Assembly (NCBI GenBank): GCA_030831315.1
Contig: JAURLI010000015.1
Coordinates: 1 to 64,000 of the forward strand
Direction of reading: 5' to 3'
DNA length: 64,000 nt
Source: Alphaproteobacteria bacterium
GTDB lineage: Bacteria > Pseudomonadota > Alphaproteobacteria > SMXQ01
The notes beneath the pieces are model-generated. The model saw only the letters and a list, made by a program, of their open reading frames with translations. It did not search any database and had not been told where the DNA came from. Positions 48,625 to 58,311 of this stretch are shown piece by piece. Made by a program: the position numbers and the translations under genes. How positions within the stretch are numbered: position 1 is the first letter of the stretch; every line of letters begins with the position of its first letter.

Positions 48625-49502
48625 TGTTCTGGTCCCACCGCGATCTCGCCCTCGACAGCGACCCGGCACGGCGCTTCCTGCCGTGGCTTCTGGCGATGAT
48701 CGTCTACCTGGCCGGGCTTGCGCTCGCCGGGATGATGAGCCTGTCGGCGGCCGTCGACCGCTGGGACAGCGGCCTGAGCGGGACCCTGACCATCCAGATT
48801 CCGGCCGCCACCCCGGGAAACCGCGATACCGCCCTGCCCAATGCGATGGCTGCCCTGCGCGCCACCCCCGGCATTGAAAGCGCACGCGCGCTCAGTGCCG
48901 AGGAAACCGCGGCGCTGCTCGAACCCTGGCTCGGCAAAAGCGCGCTCAGCCGCGATCTGCCGCTGCCGCGCCTGATCGACGTGCGCCTGCGCAAGAACGC
49001 CGCGCTCGACATCGAGGGCCTGAGCAATCTCGTCAGGGCGGCTGCCCCCGGCGCCATCGTCGATGACCACAAGAAGTCCCTCGACCGCCTGATACACCTT
49101 GCCCGCACGATAGAGGCCGCCGCCATAGCCATCGTCGTCCTGGTGGCCTTCGCCGCCATCGCCACCGTCGTCTTCATCACCCGCACCGGCCTCGCGCTGC
49201 ATGCCAACAACATCGAGCTTCTGCACCTGATCGGCGCCGCCGACGGCTACGTCGCGCGCCAGTTCCAGGGACAGGCACTGGACCTTGCGCTGCGCGGCGG
49301 CGTCATCGGCCTCGCGCTGACCATCGTCACCGTCATCCTGCTCGGCCGTGCGGCAGCGGCGCTGGGCTCGGGCCTGCTGCCGGCGGTTTCGCTCTCGGCC
49401 CTGCAATGGGTCATTCTGGCCGCGGTGCCCGTCGCCATCGGCCTGATCGGCATGATCACCGCCCGCATCACGGTCATGGGCGCCCTGAGGAAACTGCCAT
49501 GA
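48621..49502 (+). CDS. ftsX: Cell division protein FtsX
   Basis: Four-TM FtsX-type permease immediately downstream of ftsE; LLHLIGAADGYVARQFQGQ. Confidence 0.85.
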   Translation: MMFWSHRDLALDSDPARRFLPWLLAMIVYLAGLALAGMMSLSAAVDRWDSGLSGTLTIQIPAATPGNRDTALPNAMAALRATPGIESARALSAEETAALLEPWLGKSALSRDLPLPRLIDVRLRKNAALDIEGLSNLVRAAAPGAIVDDHKKSLDRLIHLARTIEAAAIAIVVLVAFAAIATVVFITRTGLALHANNIELLHLIGAADGYVARQFQGQALDLALRGGVIGLALTIVTVILLGRAAAALGSGLLPAVSLSALQWVILAAVPVAIGLIGMITARITVMGALRKLP

Positions 49503-50083
49503 GCGCCGGCGAACGGATCTTTCCGGGCTGGGTAACGGCCGCGGGCTTCGCCCTGGTGCTGTGGCTTGCCGGGCTGATCTGGTTCGCCGAAGGCATCCCC
49601 AAGGCCGTCGCCGATCCCGACAGCCAGACCGATGCGGCGGCGGTCCTGACCGGCAGCGCCGGGCGGCTGCGCACCGGGGTCGACCTGCTGGCCCGCAATC
49701 AGGTGAAGAAGGTGTTCGTATCCGGCGTCTATCACGGCGTCGATGTTCAACAGATTCTCCGCCTGGTGCGCCGGCGCGGCTCGGAATTCGACTGCTGCCT
49801 CGTGCTCGGCCACACGGCCGACGACACGCGCGGCAATGCGATGGAAACCGCGCGCTGGATGGCGCTCGAAAAATTCACGTCGCTCAGGCTGGTGACCTCC
49901 AGCTACCACATGCGGCGCTCGCTGCTGGAATTCCGCCGCGCCATGCCGGGCGTGCGCATCGTGCCGCACCCGACATTCCAGGCCGAGTTCAAGGCGCAGG
50001 GCTGGTGGAACTGGCCGGGCACGCTGCAACTGGTCGTCATCGAATACACCAAGTATCTGGTGGCCCTGATGCGCCCGTGGTAA
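49499..50083 (+). CDS. YdcF family (DUF218) protein
   Basis: DAAAVLTGSAGRLRTGVDLLARNQVKKVFVSGVY; GNAMETARWM; LVTSSYHMRRSLLEFRRAMP. Confidence 0.85.
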   Translation: MSAGERIFPGWVTAAGFALVLWLAGLIWFAEGIPKAVADPDSQTDAAAVLTGSAGRLRTGVDLLARNQVKKVFVSGVYHGVDVQQILRLVRRRGSEFDCCLVLGHTADDTRGNAMETARWMALEKFTSLRLVTSSYHMRRSLLEFRRAMPGVRIVPHPTFQAEFKAQGWWNWPGTLQLVVIEYTKYLVALMRPW

Positions 50084-50091
50084 GCGAACCC

Positions 50092-50820
50092 ATGATCCTT
50101 CTGCGCTCCATCGTCTTCAACCTGCTGTTCTATGGATGGGCTGCGATCGCCGGTATCCTGCTGCTGCCGACGCTGCTGCTGCCGCGCGACCGCGTGCTCG
50201 ACATCGGCTGCTGGTGGTCGCTGTCGGTGATGCGCCTCGCCCGTGCGGTCTGCGGCATCGACTGGGAAATCCGCGGCCTCGACGCCATTCCCGAGGGCCG
50301 GGTGATCTTCGCCTCCAAGCACCAATCGGCCTGGGACACCTTCCTGTTCCCGGCCCTGTTCGGCCAGCCCGCCGCCGTCGCCAAGGCGGAACTGCGCTAC
50401 CTGCCCTTCTACGGCTGGTACACGAGCCGCGCAGGCACCATCTGGGTCGACCGCAAGGCGGGTTCGGCGGCGATCCGCTCGCTGGTGCGCGGCGCCCATG
50501 AGGCGCTGGCGCGCAACCGTTCCATATTCATCTTCCCCCAGGGCACGCGCACCGCGCCCGGCGACTACAGGCCCTACCAGCCGGGCATCGCCGCGCTCTA
50601 TTCCAGCCTCGACCTGCCGGTGGTTCCGGTCGCGCTCAATTCGGGCCAGTTCTGGGGACGGCGCGCCTTCAACAAGCTGCCCGGCAAGATCATCGTGCAG
50701 TGCCTGCCCGCCATTCCCGCCGGATTGCCGCGCGCCGAATTCATGAAGCGCCTCGAAGCGGTGATCGAGCAAGAAACCACCCGCCTCGAAGCCGCCGCCG
50801 ACACCCGCCCGCAAGGTTGA
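50092..50820 (+). CDS. Lysophospholipid (1-acylglycerol-3-phosphate) acyltransferase family protein
   Basis: KHQSAWDTFLFPALF (HX4D-like), IFIFPQGTRTAPGDYRPYQPGIAALY. Confidence 0.85.
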   Translation: MILLRSIVFNLLFYGWAAIAGILLLPTLLLPRDRVLDIGCWWSLSVMRLARAVCGIDWEIRGLDAIPEGRVIFASKHQSAWDTFLFPALFGQPAAVAKAELRYLPFYGWYTSRAGTIWVDRKAGSAAIRSLVRGAHEALARNRSIFIFPQGTRTAPGDYRPYQPGIAALYSSLDLPVVPVALNSGQFWGRRAFNKLPGKIIVQCLPAIPAGLPRAEFMKRLEAVIEQETTRLEAAADTRPQG

Positions 50821-50850
50821 AGCGGACGCCGTCGATCCCGATATCATTGC

Positions 50851-50859
50851 TGTGGATAA
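50851..50859 (-). promoter_or_regulatory. Candidate DnaA box (TTATCCACA on minus strand)
   Basis: tgtggataa, exact match to TTATNCACA, in the region upstream of nrdJ. Confidence 0.45.
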
Positions 50860-50975
50860 GCCTGTGGAAAAGCCCGCGCTCACGCGCCGTGGATTTCGGG
50901 AATAACCCGAATACGCGGCCCGCCCCAAGGGGTTAGGAGGTGGCGCCGATGTGGAAACATAACAAGAACATTCGA

Positions 50976-51004
50976 TTGACGCCCTGCCGGGGGCTTCCTA
51001 GAAT
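50976..51004 (+). promoter_or_regulatory. Sigma-70-type promoter upstream of nrdJ
   Basis: TTGACG - 17 bp - TAGAAT. Confidence 0.7.
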
Positions 51005-51104
51005 GGCCGTCCTCCGCCCCCGAGGCGTGAGAAAAAATTACGCAATTTCAAAGCGTTGAACAAACCCGGGCGGGCCGACCCGCCCCGGCAGAACGGAGTT
51101 TCCG

Positions 51105-53543
51105 ATGACCGGCGTCGCCCCCATCTCCCAGCAGATCTGGGACATGAAATACCGGCTCAAGAGCCCCACGGGCGAGGCTGTGGACAAGACCGTGTCCGAT
51201 ACCTGGACCCGGGTCGCCGCCGCCCTGGCCGAGGCGGAAACCCCGGAAACCCGCGCCCGCTGGACGGAAGCCTTCACCGGCGTGCTCGACAGCTTCGAAT
51301 TCCTGCCCGCCGGGCGCATCATCGCCGGCGCCGGCACCGGGCGCTCGGTAACGCTGTTCAACTGCTTCGTCATGGGCACCGTGCCCGACGACATGGCCGG
51401 CATCTTCACCCACCTGCGCGAAGCGGCGCTGACCATGCAGCAGGGCGGCGGCATCGGCTACGACTTCTCGACGCTGCGCCCCAAGGGCGCGCCGGTGAAG
51501 GGCGTGGGCGCCGATGCCTCGGGTCCGCTCTCCTTCATGGACGTCTGGGACGCCATGTGCCGCACGATCATGAGCGCGGGCTCGCGCCGCGGCGCCATGA
51601 TGGGCACCCTGCGTTGCGACCATCCCGACATCGAAGCCTTCATCGAGGCCAAGCGCGAACCCGGCCGGCTGCGCATGTTCAACCTGTCGGTGCTGGTGAC
51701 CGATGCGTTCATGGCCGCCGTCAAGGACGATGCGTCGTGGGAACTCAAGTTCGGCGGCACCGTCTATCGCACGGTGCGTGCGCGCGAATTGTGGGACCGG
51801 ATCATGCGCGCGACCTATGCCTATGCCGAGCCGGGCGTCATCTTCATCGACCGCATCAACCGCGCCAACAACCTGCATTACTGCGAAACCATCGCCGCCA
51901 CCAATCCCTGCGGCGAACAGCCGCTGCCGCCTTATGGTGCCTGCCTGCTGGGCTCGTTCAACCTGGCGCGCTTCGTGCGCGAGCCGTTCACCGAGAACGC
52001 CCGCTTCGACATCGAGCGCCTGCGCGAGGTGGTGCCGGTGGCCGTGCGCATGCTGGACAACGCCATCGACGTTTCGCGCTTCCCCCTCGACGCCCAGGCC
52101 CAGGAAGCCCGGGCCAAGCGGCGCATGGGCCTCGGCGTGACCGGCCTCGCCGACGCGCTGATCATGTGCCGGGTGCGCTACGGCTCCGATGAAGCGGTGC
52201 GCCTTGCCTCGCAGTGGATGGCCGAGACCGAACGCGCCGCCTATCTCGCCTCGGCCGAGATCGCCGCCGAAAAGGGTGCCTTCTCGCTCTACGACAAGGA
52301 CGCCTATCTCGCCGGCGAAACCATCGCCCATCTCGATGCCGATGTGCGCGAGGCCATCGCGGCGCACGGCATCCGCAACGCGCTGCTCACCTCGATCGCG
52401 CCGACGGGCACCATCTCGCTGTTCGCCGACAACGTGTCTTCGGGGCTGGAGCCGGTGTTCAGCTTCTCCTACACCCGCCATATCCTGCAGCCCGACGGTT
52501 CGCGCAAGGACGAGGAAGTCTCGGACTACGCCTATCGCCTGTACCGGCGCCTTTTCGGCGAGAACCGGGAACTGCCCTCCTATTTCGTCGATTCCCAGCG
52601 CCTGACGCCGAACGAACATGTCGTCATGCAGGCCGCCATCCAGAAGCACGTCGACAGTTCGATCTCCAAGACCATCAACGTGCCCGCCGACATCGACTTC
52701 GAGCAGTTCAAGGACGTCTACCTCAAGGCTTACGACCTCGGCTGCAAGGGCTGCACCACCTACCGCCCGAACGAGATCACCGGCTCGGTCCTGGAAGTGA
52801 AGCCGAAGGAGAAAGAGGAGGCCGAGGCCCAGCGCAAGCGCGAGGCCGAACGCGCCGCCCTTGAAGCCCGCGCCCGCAGCGAGGCGGAGGAACTTTCCGC
52901 CGCCGACGAAGGCCAGGAAGAACTGCCGCTCGGCGCGCCGCCGGCCCGCCACCGCGATGCCTTCGAGGCGGGCGGCGTCGTCTACATGACGCAGCCGCTC
53001 GATCGTCCGGGCACCCTGCCGGGGCGCACCTACAAGCTGAAATGGCCGGAATCGGACCACGCCATCTACATCACCATCAACGACGTCGTCCAGGACGGGC
53101 GGCGCCGTCCCTTCGAAATCTTCATCAACTCGAAGAACGTCGAGCATTTCGCCTGGACCGTCGGCCTGACGCGCATGATCTCTGCCGTGTTCCGCCGCGG
53201 CGGCGACGTGTCCTTCGTGGTCGAGGAACTGAAAGCCGTGTTCGATCCGCGCGGCGGCCAGTGGATGAACGGCCGCTACGTGCCCTCGCTGCTCGCCGCC
53301 ATCGGCGACGTGATCGAGCATCACCTGATCGATATCGGCTTCATCAAGGGGCGCGAGGATGTCGCCGCGCGGGCGCGCGAAATGGCCAAGGAAAAGATGG
53401 CGGCAGCGGGCGGCGGCAAGTCCGGCGGTGCCATCGGCGGCGGCGGCGCCATGCTGCAGTGCCCGAAATGCGGCGAGGCCGGCATGATCCGCCAGGAAGG
53501 CTGCGACCTGTGCCTGTCCTGCGGCCATTCAAAGTGCGGGTAA
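51105..53543 (+). CDS. nrdJ: Adenosylcobalamin-dependent (class II) ribonucleoside-diphosphate reductase
   Basis: EFLPAGRIIAGAG, GGGIGYDFSTLRPKGAPVKG, NPCGEQPLPPYGACLLGSFNL, APTGTISLFADNVSSGLEPVFSF, C-terminal CPKCGEAGMIRQEGCDLCLSCG. Confidence 0.93.
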   Translation: MTGVAPISQQIWDMKYRLKSPTGEAVDKTVSDTWTRVAAALAEAETPETRARWTEAFTGVLDSFEFLPAGRIIAGAGTGRSVTLFNCFVMGTVPDDMAGIFTHLREAALTMQQGGGIGYDFSTLRPKGAPVKGVGADASGPLSFMDVWDAMCRTIMSAGSRRGAMMGTLRCDHPDIEAFIEAKREPGRLRMFNLSVLVTDAFMAAVKDDASWELKFGGTVYRTVRARELWDRIMRATYAYAEPGVIFIDRINRANNLHYCETIAATNPCGEQPLPPYGACLLGSFNLARFVREPFTENARFDIERLREVVPVAVRMLDNAIDVSRFPLDAQAQEARAKRRMGLGVTGLADALIMCRVRYGSDEAVRLASQWMAETERAAYLASAEIAAEKGAFSLYDKDAYLAGETIAHLDADVREAIAAHGIRNALLTSIAPTGTISLFADNVSSGLEPVFSFSYTRHILQPDGSRKDEEVSDYAYRLYRRLFGENRELPSYFVDSQRLTPNEHVVMQAAIQKHVDSSISKTINVPADIDFEQFKDVYLKAYDLGCKGCTTYRPNEITGSVLEVKPKEKEEAEAQRKREAERAALEARARSEAEELSAADEGQEELPLGAPPARHRDAFEAGGVVYMTQPLDRPGTLPGRTYKLKWPESDHAIYITINDVVQDGRRRPFEIFINSKNVEHFAWTVGLTRMISAVFRRGGDVSFVVEELKAVFDPRGGQWMNGRYVPSLLAAIGDVIEHHLIDIGFIKGREDVAARAREMAKEKMAAAGGGKSGGAIGGGGAMLQCPKCGEAGMIRQEGCDLCLSCGHSKCG

Positions 53544-53547
53544 AGCC

Positions 53548-54078
53548 CTAGCGCCCTTCGCGCACCCGTCTTGCCAGTTCGTGCAGCGGCCCGTCGGGCA
53601 GCCCGAACTCGTCGAGGTGGCGCAGGGTATTTTCCAGATAGTCGACGTTAGTGCCGCCCTGCCCTGAGCTGGCGCGGATGATGCGCGCGGCCTCAATGGG
53701 GGCGATGCGCCCGGCATATTGCGGATGCGCCCGGTCGCAGACGTAGGTTTCCGCCCGCACCCGTTCGCCGCCCGCAAGGCGCAGCTCGACCGTGCGCCGC
53801 AGGTAGACCTCGGTCACCCGCTCGCGGGCATCGAGATAGGCGAGCACCTCTTCCGCCTTGTCCGCCGCCACCCGGTAGGCAAGCCCGCGACAGGCCCCGC
53901 CCCGGTCGAGGCCGAGCACGAGGCCCGGGCGTTCCGCCGTGCCGCGCCAGACCACCGACCATACGCAGAGCGCGCGATGGCGCCCGCCGAGCAGCGCCTG
54001 GCTGCGCGCGGCGAAGGCAAAGCCCGGATTCCACATCAGCGAACCGTAGCCGAAAACCCAGATGTCGCGTTCCGCCAT
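53548..54078 (-). CDS. Gamma-glutamylcyclotransferase (ChaC-like)
   Basis: DIWVFGYGSLMWNPGFAF; GTAERPGLVLGLDRGGACRGLAYRV. Confidence 0.88.
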   Translation of the reverse strand: MAERDIWVFGYGSLMWNPGFAFAARSQALLGGRHRALCVWSVVWRGTAERPGLVLGLDRGGACRGLAYRVAADKAEEVLAYLDARERVTEVYLRRTVELRLAGGERVRAETYVCDRAHPQYAGRIAPIEAARIIRASSGQGGTNVDYLENTLRHLDEFGLPDGPLHELARRVREGR

Positions 54079-54216
54079 GATGCGGCCATGTTCCCTTTTC
54101 ATCCTTGGCGCAGGATGGCCCGCGCTTTGACGCCCGTGCCATTCCCGCTACAGTGCCAAGTGTAACCAATCGCCGCGCCGCCGTCCCGGCGGCACGCAAT
54201 CGGAACCGGTGCTTCG

Positions 54217-55293
54217 TTGGTGACCAGCCGTCTCAACCTCAAGAGCCTTTCCGGCCGCATCATCTGGGGCGCCTTCGCCTTCGTGCTGCTGGCCATCGGC
54301 GCCATCACCGCGATGTGGTTCGCGGGTGCAGCCCAAGTGCGCGAACAGATCGCGCGCGTCGGCCAGAATTTCGCGGGCGACGGCGGCCAGTTCACGGTGC
54401 AGACGCTGCGCGTCACCGGCTTTCCCTTCGCCTACGAGGCCGAGCTTGGCAACCTGGCACTCGCCGGGCGCGATGCGCGCGGCACATGGGAATGGCGCGC
54501 CGACCGGGCGCGGCTGACGATGTCGCCATGGCTCGGCCGCAATATCGTTTTCGACCTTTCCGGCAACCACCGCCTGCGCACGCGCCTCGGCCGCCTGCCG
54601 CTCGACCTCGAAATCGCGGCGCAGAAGGCCCCCGGCGAAATCCAGCTCGGCAGTGCCGCCGCGCCCGCGCTTTACAAGATCCTGCCCGAAAATATCCGCG
54701 CCAAGGAACTGACCACCGGCGCCGAGATGGCCGCCGACCGCGCGTCGTTCCAGCTCTTCATCTATCCGCCCCAGGAGCGCAAAACCGCCAACAACACCCA
54801 AGCTGCCGCGGGCGTGCTGGTGGAACTGGCGGGCGTCGGTCTGCCGCCGGCCTGGGCGAAGTTCCTCGGCCCCAAGCTGGCCAAGCTGGCGACGGAAATC
54901 CAGGTTCTGGGCGACGTGCCCGTGCCGGTGGACCGGCGCAACATCGCCCGCTTCCGCGAGGCGGGCGGCAGCGTCGAGGTCAAGAGCCTGGCCCTTGAAT
55001 GGGGGCCGGCGCGCATCGACGGCTCAGGCACGCTGACCCTCGATGCAGGGCTGCAGCCGGAGGCCTCCTTCGCCGCGCGCATGACGGGATTTGAGGAAAC
55101 CGCCGACGCGCTGGTGGCGGCGGGCCTGATCCGCGCGCAGGAAGCGCAGGGCGTGAAGCTGCTTCTATCGCTGATGGCGCGCCGTTCGGACCCCGGACGC
55201 GGCGCCGAGATCCGCGTGCCCATCACCATTCAGGACCGCACGGTCTATGTCGGCCCGGCGCGCCTTGCGCGCCTGCCCCAGATCAGGTGGTGA
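54217..55293 (+). CDS. DUF2125 domain-containing protein (GTG start)
   Basis: N-terminal TM, F/Y-rich beta-type sequence, position beside the tyrA cluster; family by recollection. Confidence 0.65.
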   Translation: MVTSRLNLKSLSGRIIWGAFAFVLLAIGAITAMWFAGAAQVREQIARVGQNFAGDGGQFTVQTLRVTGFPFAYEAELGNLALAGRDARGTWEWRADRARLTMSPWLGRNIVFDLSGNHRLRTRLGRLPLDLEIAAQKAPGEIQLGSAAAPALYKILPENIRAKELTTGAEMAADRASFQLFIYPPQERKTANNTQAAAGVLVELAGVGLPPAWAKFLGPKLAKLATEIQVLGDVPVPVDRRNIARFREAGGSVEVKSLALEWGPARIDGSGTLTLDAGLQPEASFAARMTGFEETADALVAAGLIRAQEAQGVKLLLSLMARRSDPGRGAEIRVPITIQDRTVYVGPARLARLPQIRW

Positions 55294-55303
55294 TCGGCGA
55301 TAA

Positions 55304-56206
55304 CTAAGCCTGTCCGGCCTTGACGATGGAGCGGCGGATGGCGCGGGTACGGGTGAACCAGTCCTCCAGCGCCTTGCCGTCGCCGTAGCGGATGGCGCGC
55401 TGGAGCGAGGTGAGATCCTCGTCGAAGCGGCCGAGCATTTCCAGAACCGCATCCTTGTTGGCAAGGAAGATATCGCGCCACATCACTGGGTCGGACGCCG
55501 CGATGCGTGTGAAGTCGCGGAAGCCGCCGGCGGCGAACTTGATCACTTCCTGCTGCAACGTGTTTTCGAGCTCCGTCGCCGTGCCGACGATGGTGTAGGC
55601 GATCAGGTGCGGCAGGTGAGAGGTGATGGCCAGAACCATGTCGTGATGGCGCGGCTCCATCGTATCCACATCGCTGCCGACCGCCCGCCACAGGGCGGCG
55701 ACGCGGGAAACTGCGGCTTCATCGGTACCGGGAAGCGGCGTGAGAATGCACCAGCGGCCCTCGAACAGTTCGGCAAAGCCCGATTCGGGACCCGATTCCT
55801 CCGTCCCCGCGACGGGATGGGCCGGGACGAGATGCACGCCCGTCGGCAGGTGCGGCAGCACCGCGTCGATCACGCCCTGCTTGACCGAACCGACGTCGCT
55901 GACGATGGCACCGGGCTTGAGGGCAGGCGCGATGGCCTGGGCGATGGCGCCGCTCGCCCCCACGGGTGCTGCGATGACGACAAGATCGGCGCCCGCGGCG
56001 GCCTTGGCGGGATCCATCTCGGCCCGGTCGATGAAGCCGAGCTTGAGCGCGACCTCAAGGGTCTTTTCCGTGCGCGCCGAGCCGACGATTTCATCGGCCA
56101 GATGGTCGCGCTTGATGGCGCGCGCCAATGAGGAGCCGATCAGCCCCAGCCCGATGATGGCGATGCGCCCGAAGCGCGCTTCGGCGGTGATGGGACGATC
56201 AGCCAC
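55304..56206 (-). CDS. tyrA: Prephenate/arogenate (cyclohexadienyl) dehydrogenase; GTG start or upstream ATG at 56239
   Basis: RIAIIGLGLIGSSLARAIKRDHLADEIVGSAR; VHLVPAHPVAGTEESGPESGFAELFEGRWCILTP; TSHLPHLIAYTIV. Confidence 0.88.
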   Translation of the reverse strand: MADRPITAEARFGRIAIIGLGLIGSSLARAIKRDHLADEIVGSARTEKTLEVALKLGFIDRAEMDPAKAAAGADLVVIAAPVGASGAIAQAIAPALKPGAIVSDVGSVKQGVIDAVLPHLPTGVHLVPAHPVAGTEESGPESGFAELFEGRWCILTPLPGTDEAAVSRVAALWRAVGSDVDTMEPRHHDMVLAITSHLPHLIAYTIVGTATELENTLQQEVIKFAAGGFRDFTRIAASDPVMWRDIFLANKDAVLEMLGRFDEDLTSLQRAIRYGDGKALEDWFTRTRAIRRSIVKAGQA

Positions 56207-57326
56207 GGCGACCTTCCTTTCCCGCCATGAATTCGGCAAGCGCCGAACAGGCCGCGTCGCATTCTTCCGCCAGCCCGACGGTAACGCGCAGGCAATCAGG
56301 CAGGCCGTAGCCGCCCATGCGGCGCACGATGATGCCGCGCGATTTCAGGAAAGCGTCGGCGGCTTCCGCCTGGGCGACGCCGCCCGGAAAGCGCGCCAGA
56401 ACGAAGTTGCCCTGGGACGGCGGGATGACGAGCCCCGCCGCCGTCAGCGCGGCAGTCATGCGCGCGCGCATCCCGGTATTCAGCGCCACGGCACGGTCGA
56501 AATGATCGCGATCGGCGAGCGCCGCGATGGCCGCGGCCTGCGCCGCGGTCGAGACGTTGAACGGCATGCGCAGGCGGTTGAGCACATCGACGATATGCGC
56601 CGGCCCATAGGCCCAGCCGATGCGAAGCCCGCCGAGACCGAAGATCTTCGAAAAGGTGCGCGTCATGATGACGTTGTCGTTTTCGTTCACCAGCGTTACG
56701 CCCGAATCGTAATCATCTGCCGTCACGAACTCGGCATAGGCCGAATCGATGACGAGGATGACACCGTCCGGCAGCCCACGGCGCAGGCGGCGCAATTCAT
56801 CGAGGCCGATGTAGCTGCCCGTCGGGTTGTTCGGGTTGGCGATGTAAACAAGGCGCGTGCGGTTGCCCGCCCGCGCGATCAGCGCGTCGACATCAGTGCG
56901 CAGGTTCTTTTCCGCGACCTTGACCGGCGTGGCGCCGACCGAGCTGGCGGCAATCGGGTAAATGAGGAATCCGTGCTCGGTGTAGAGCACTTCGTCGCCC
57001 TCGCCCGCATAGCCGCGCGCCATCAGGCCCAGAAGCTCGTCCGAGCCCGCGCCGCAGACGATGCGTGCGGGGTCGAGGCCGAAGCGGGTACCGATGGCCT
57101 CGCGAAGGGCTACGGAACCACCGTCCGGGTAACGCGCCAGGGTCTTGGACGCCGCCTCGAAAGCGGCGACGGCCGCGGGCGAAGGCCCGAGCGCGCCTTC
57201 GTTCGACGACAGCTTGATGACGCGGTCCTGACCCGCGATCTTCGACTGGCCGCCCTCGTAGGGCGCGATGTCGAGAACGCCGGGACGCGGCGCAATGGGC
57301 CGGTCGCTGGCTGAAGCGGCAGTCAT
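56199..57326 (-). CDS. hisC: Histidinol-phosphate aminotransferase
   Basis: KLSSNEGALGPSP; VYIANPNNPTGSYIG; MTRTFSKIFGLGGLRIGWAYGP. Confidence 0.9.
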   Translation of the reverse strand: MTAASASDRPIAPRPGVLDIAPYEGGQSKIAGQDRVIKLSSNEGALGPSPAAVAAFEAASKTLARYPDGGSVALREAIGTRFGLDPARIVCGAGSDELLGLMARGYAGEGDEVLYTEHGFLIYPIAASSVGATPVKVAEKNLRTDVDALIARAGNRTRLVYIANPNNPTGSYIGLDELRRLRRGLPDGVILVIDSAYAEFVTADDYDSGVTLVNENDNVIMTRTFSKIFGLGGLRIGWAYGPAHIVDVLNRLRMPFNVSTAAQAAAIAALADRDHFDRAVALNTGMRARMTAALTAAGLVIPPSQGNFVLARFPGGVAQAEAADAFLKSRGIIVRRMGGYGLPDCLRVTVGLAEECDAACSALAEFMAGKEGRRG

Positions 57327-58168
57327 GGTGCTTCGCCCAGGCTGAGCGGCACTGCGTAGGCGCCGATCACCGTCACGTCGCGCGCACTGTCGCCCAGCGC
57401 CGACCTGAGCCGTGCGAGGGCTGCGTCGTCGGACGTCAGGAATCCATCCACTTCGAGCAGGTGCGCGGTGCCGCCGCCGCCATGCCCGGCCGAAAACCGC
57501 AGCACGAGGCCGGCACTTTCGACGGCGCGCGCAAGGGCGGCGCGGCTGACCGATTCGGGCGTTTCGATGACGATCAGCGTGCGATCGTCGCCCGAGGGCT
57601 CCGGCGCCATATCGGCAACCGCAAGGCCCTGGGCGATGCCGCCCTTGGGCTCGAGGCCGGTCGCGACCGGCAGGCGCGCGACCACGCGGGGCGAACCATC
57701 GGCGACGAGACGCGCCCACCACGGGTCGCGTTCTTCGACCGCGGGGAAGGGAACGATGGCGACATGGGCCTTGCCCGCTGCAACCTGGGAAATGGCCTGG
57801 GCCGAACCGGGTGCGCCGTTCATCGGCGTATTCATGCCGTACTGGCCGCGCGCCAGCCCCCAGCAGGTGGGCGCGTTTTCGGGCGCGCTGACGGCGACCG
57901 TGAAGTCGCCCTGCACACGGAGCGCCGCCGACATGATCTCGCGCCAGATGCGGACAAGGGCAAGGGGATCAAAGCCGCCATCCGCCTTGGCCACCAGCCG
58001 GCGCAGGACTTCCGCTTCGCGCCCGGGGCGCAGCATCGGCGCGCCCGCCTGGGCCTTGAGCGGGGCCACTTGGGCCGCGAACTCGGCACGGCGCAAGAGC
58101 AGCGCAATGAGCTGGTCATCGAGGCGGTCGATTTCACCGCGCAGGCTTTCGAGCGTGAGGCCGGTCAT
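57323..58168 (-). CDS. Chorismate mutase fused to prephenate-dehydratase-like region
   Basis: LRGEIDRLDDQLIALLLRRAEFAAQVAPLKAQ CM motif; later TPMNGAPGSAQAISQVAAGKAHVAIVPFP. Confidence 0.8.
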   Translation of the reverse strand: MTGLTLESLRGEIDRLDDQLIALLLRRAEFAAQVAPLKAQAGAPMLRPGREAEVLRRLVAKADGGFDPLALVRIWREIMSAALRVQGDFTVAVSAPENAPTCWGLARGQYGMNTPMNGAPGSAQAISQVAAGKAHVAIVPFPAVEERDPWWARLVADGSPRVVARLPVATGLEPKGGIAQGLAVADMAPEPSGDDRTLIVIETPESVSRAALARAVESAGLVLRFSAGHGGGGTAHLLEVDGFLTSDDAALARLRSALGDSARDVTVIGAYAVPLSLGEAP

Positions 58169-58282
58169 GGGTCGCTTTTCCGAACAGGTCAGGGCCACGG
58201 CGCTCGCGCCGGGGCCGCCAAACAGGCCGCTAGTCTTAGCGGCAAGAGCCTGTAAAATCAAAGAGAACGTTGAGTTAACGAT

Positions 58283-58311
58283 TGACGGGCGGGGCGCATC
58301 CGCCTAGCAAT
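58283..58311 (+). promoter_or_regulatory. Candidate promoter for metX
   Basis: TTGACG - 17 bp - TAGCAA; weak -10. Confidence 0.4.

Noticed and set aside
47961-49406. 481-aa minus-strand ORF opposite ftsEX
   Set aside because: Antisense artefact across two genes.
50821-51104. Cobalamin riboswitch upstream of nrdJ
   Set aside because: Considered because the enzyme is B12-dependent, but no B12-box-like GCCACTG or matching long structured leader was recognised.
51048-53528. 826-aa minus-strand ORF opposite nrdJ
   Set aside because: Shadow ORF caused by high GC3 on the opposite strand; nrdJ on + has full motif support and the antisense product is His/Arg/Gly-rich with no recognisable domain.
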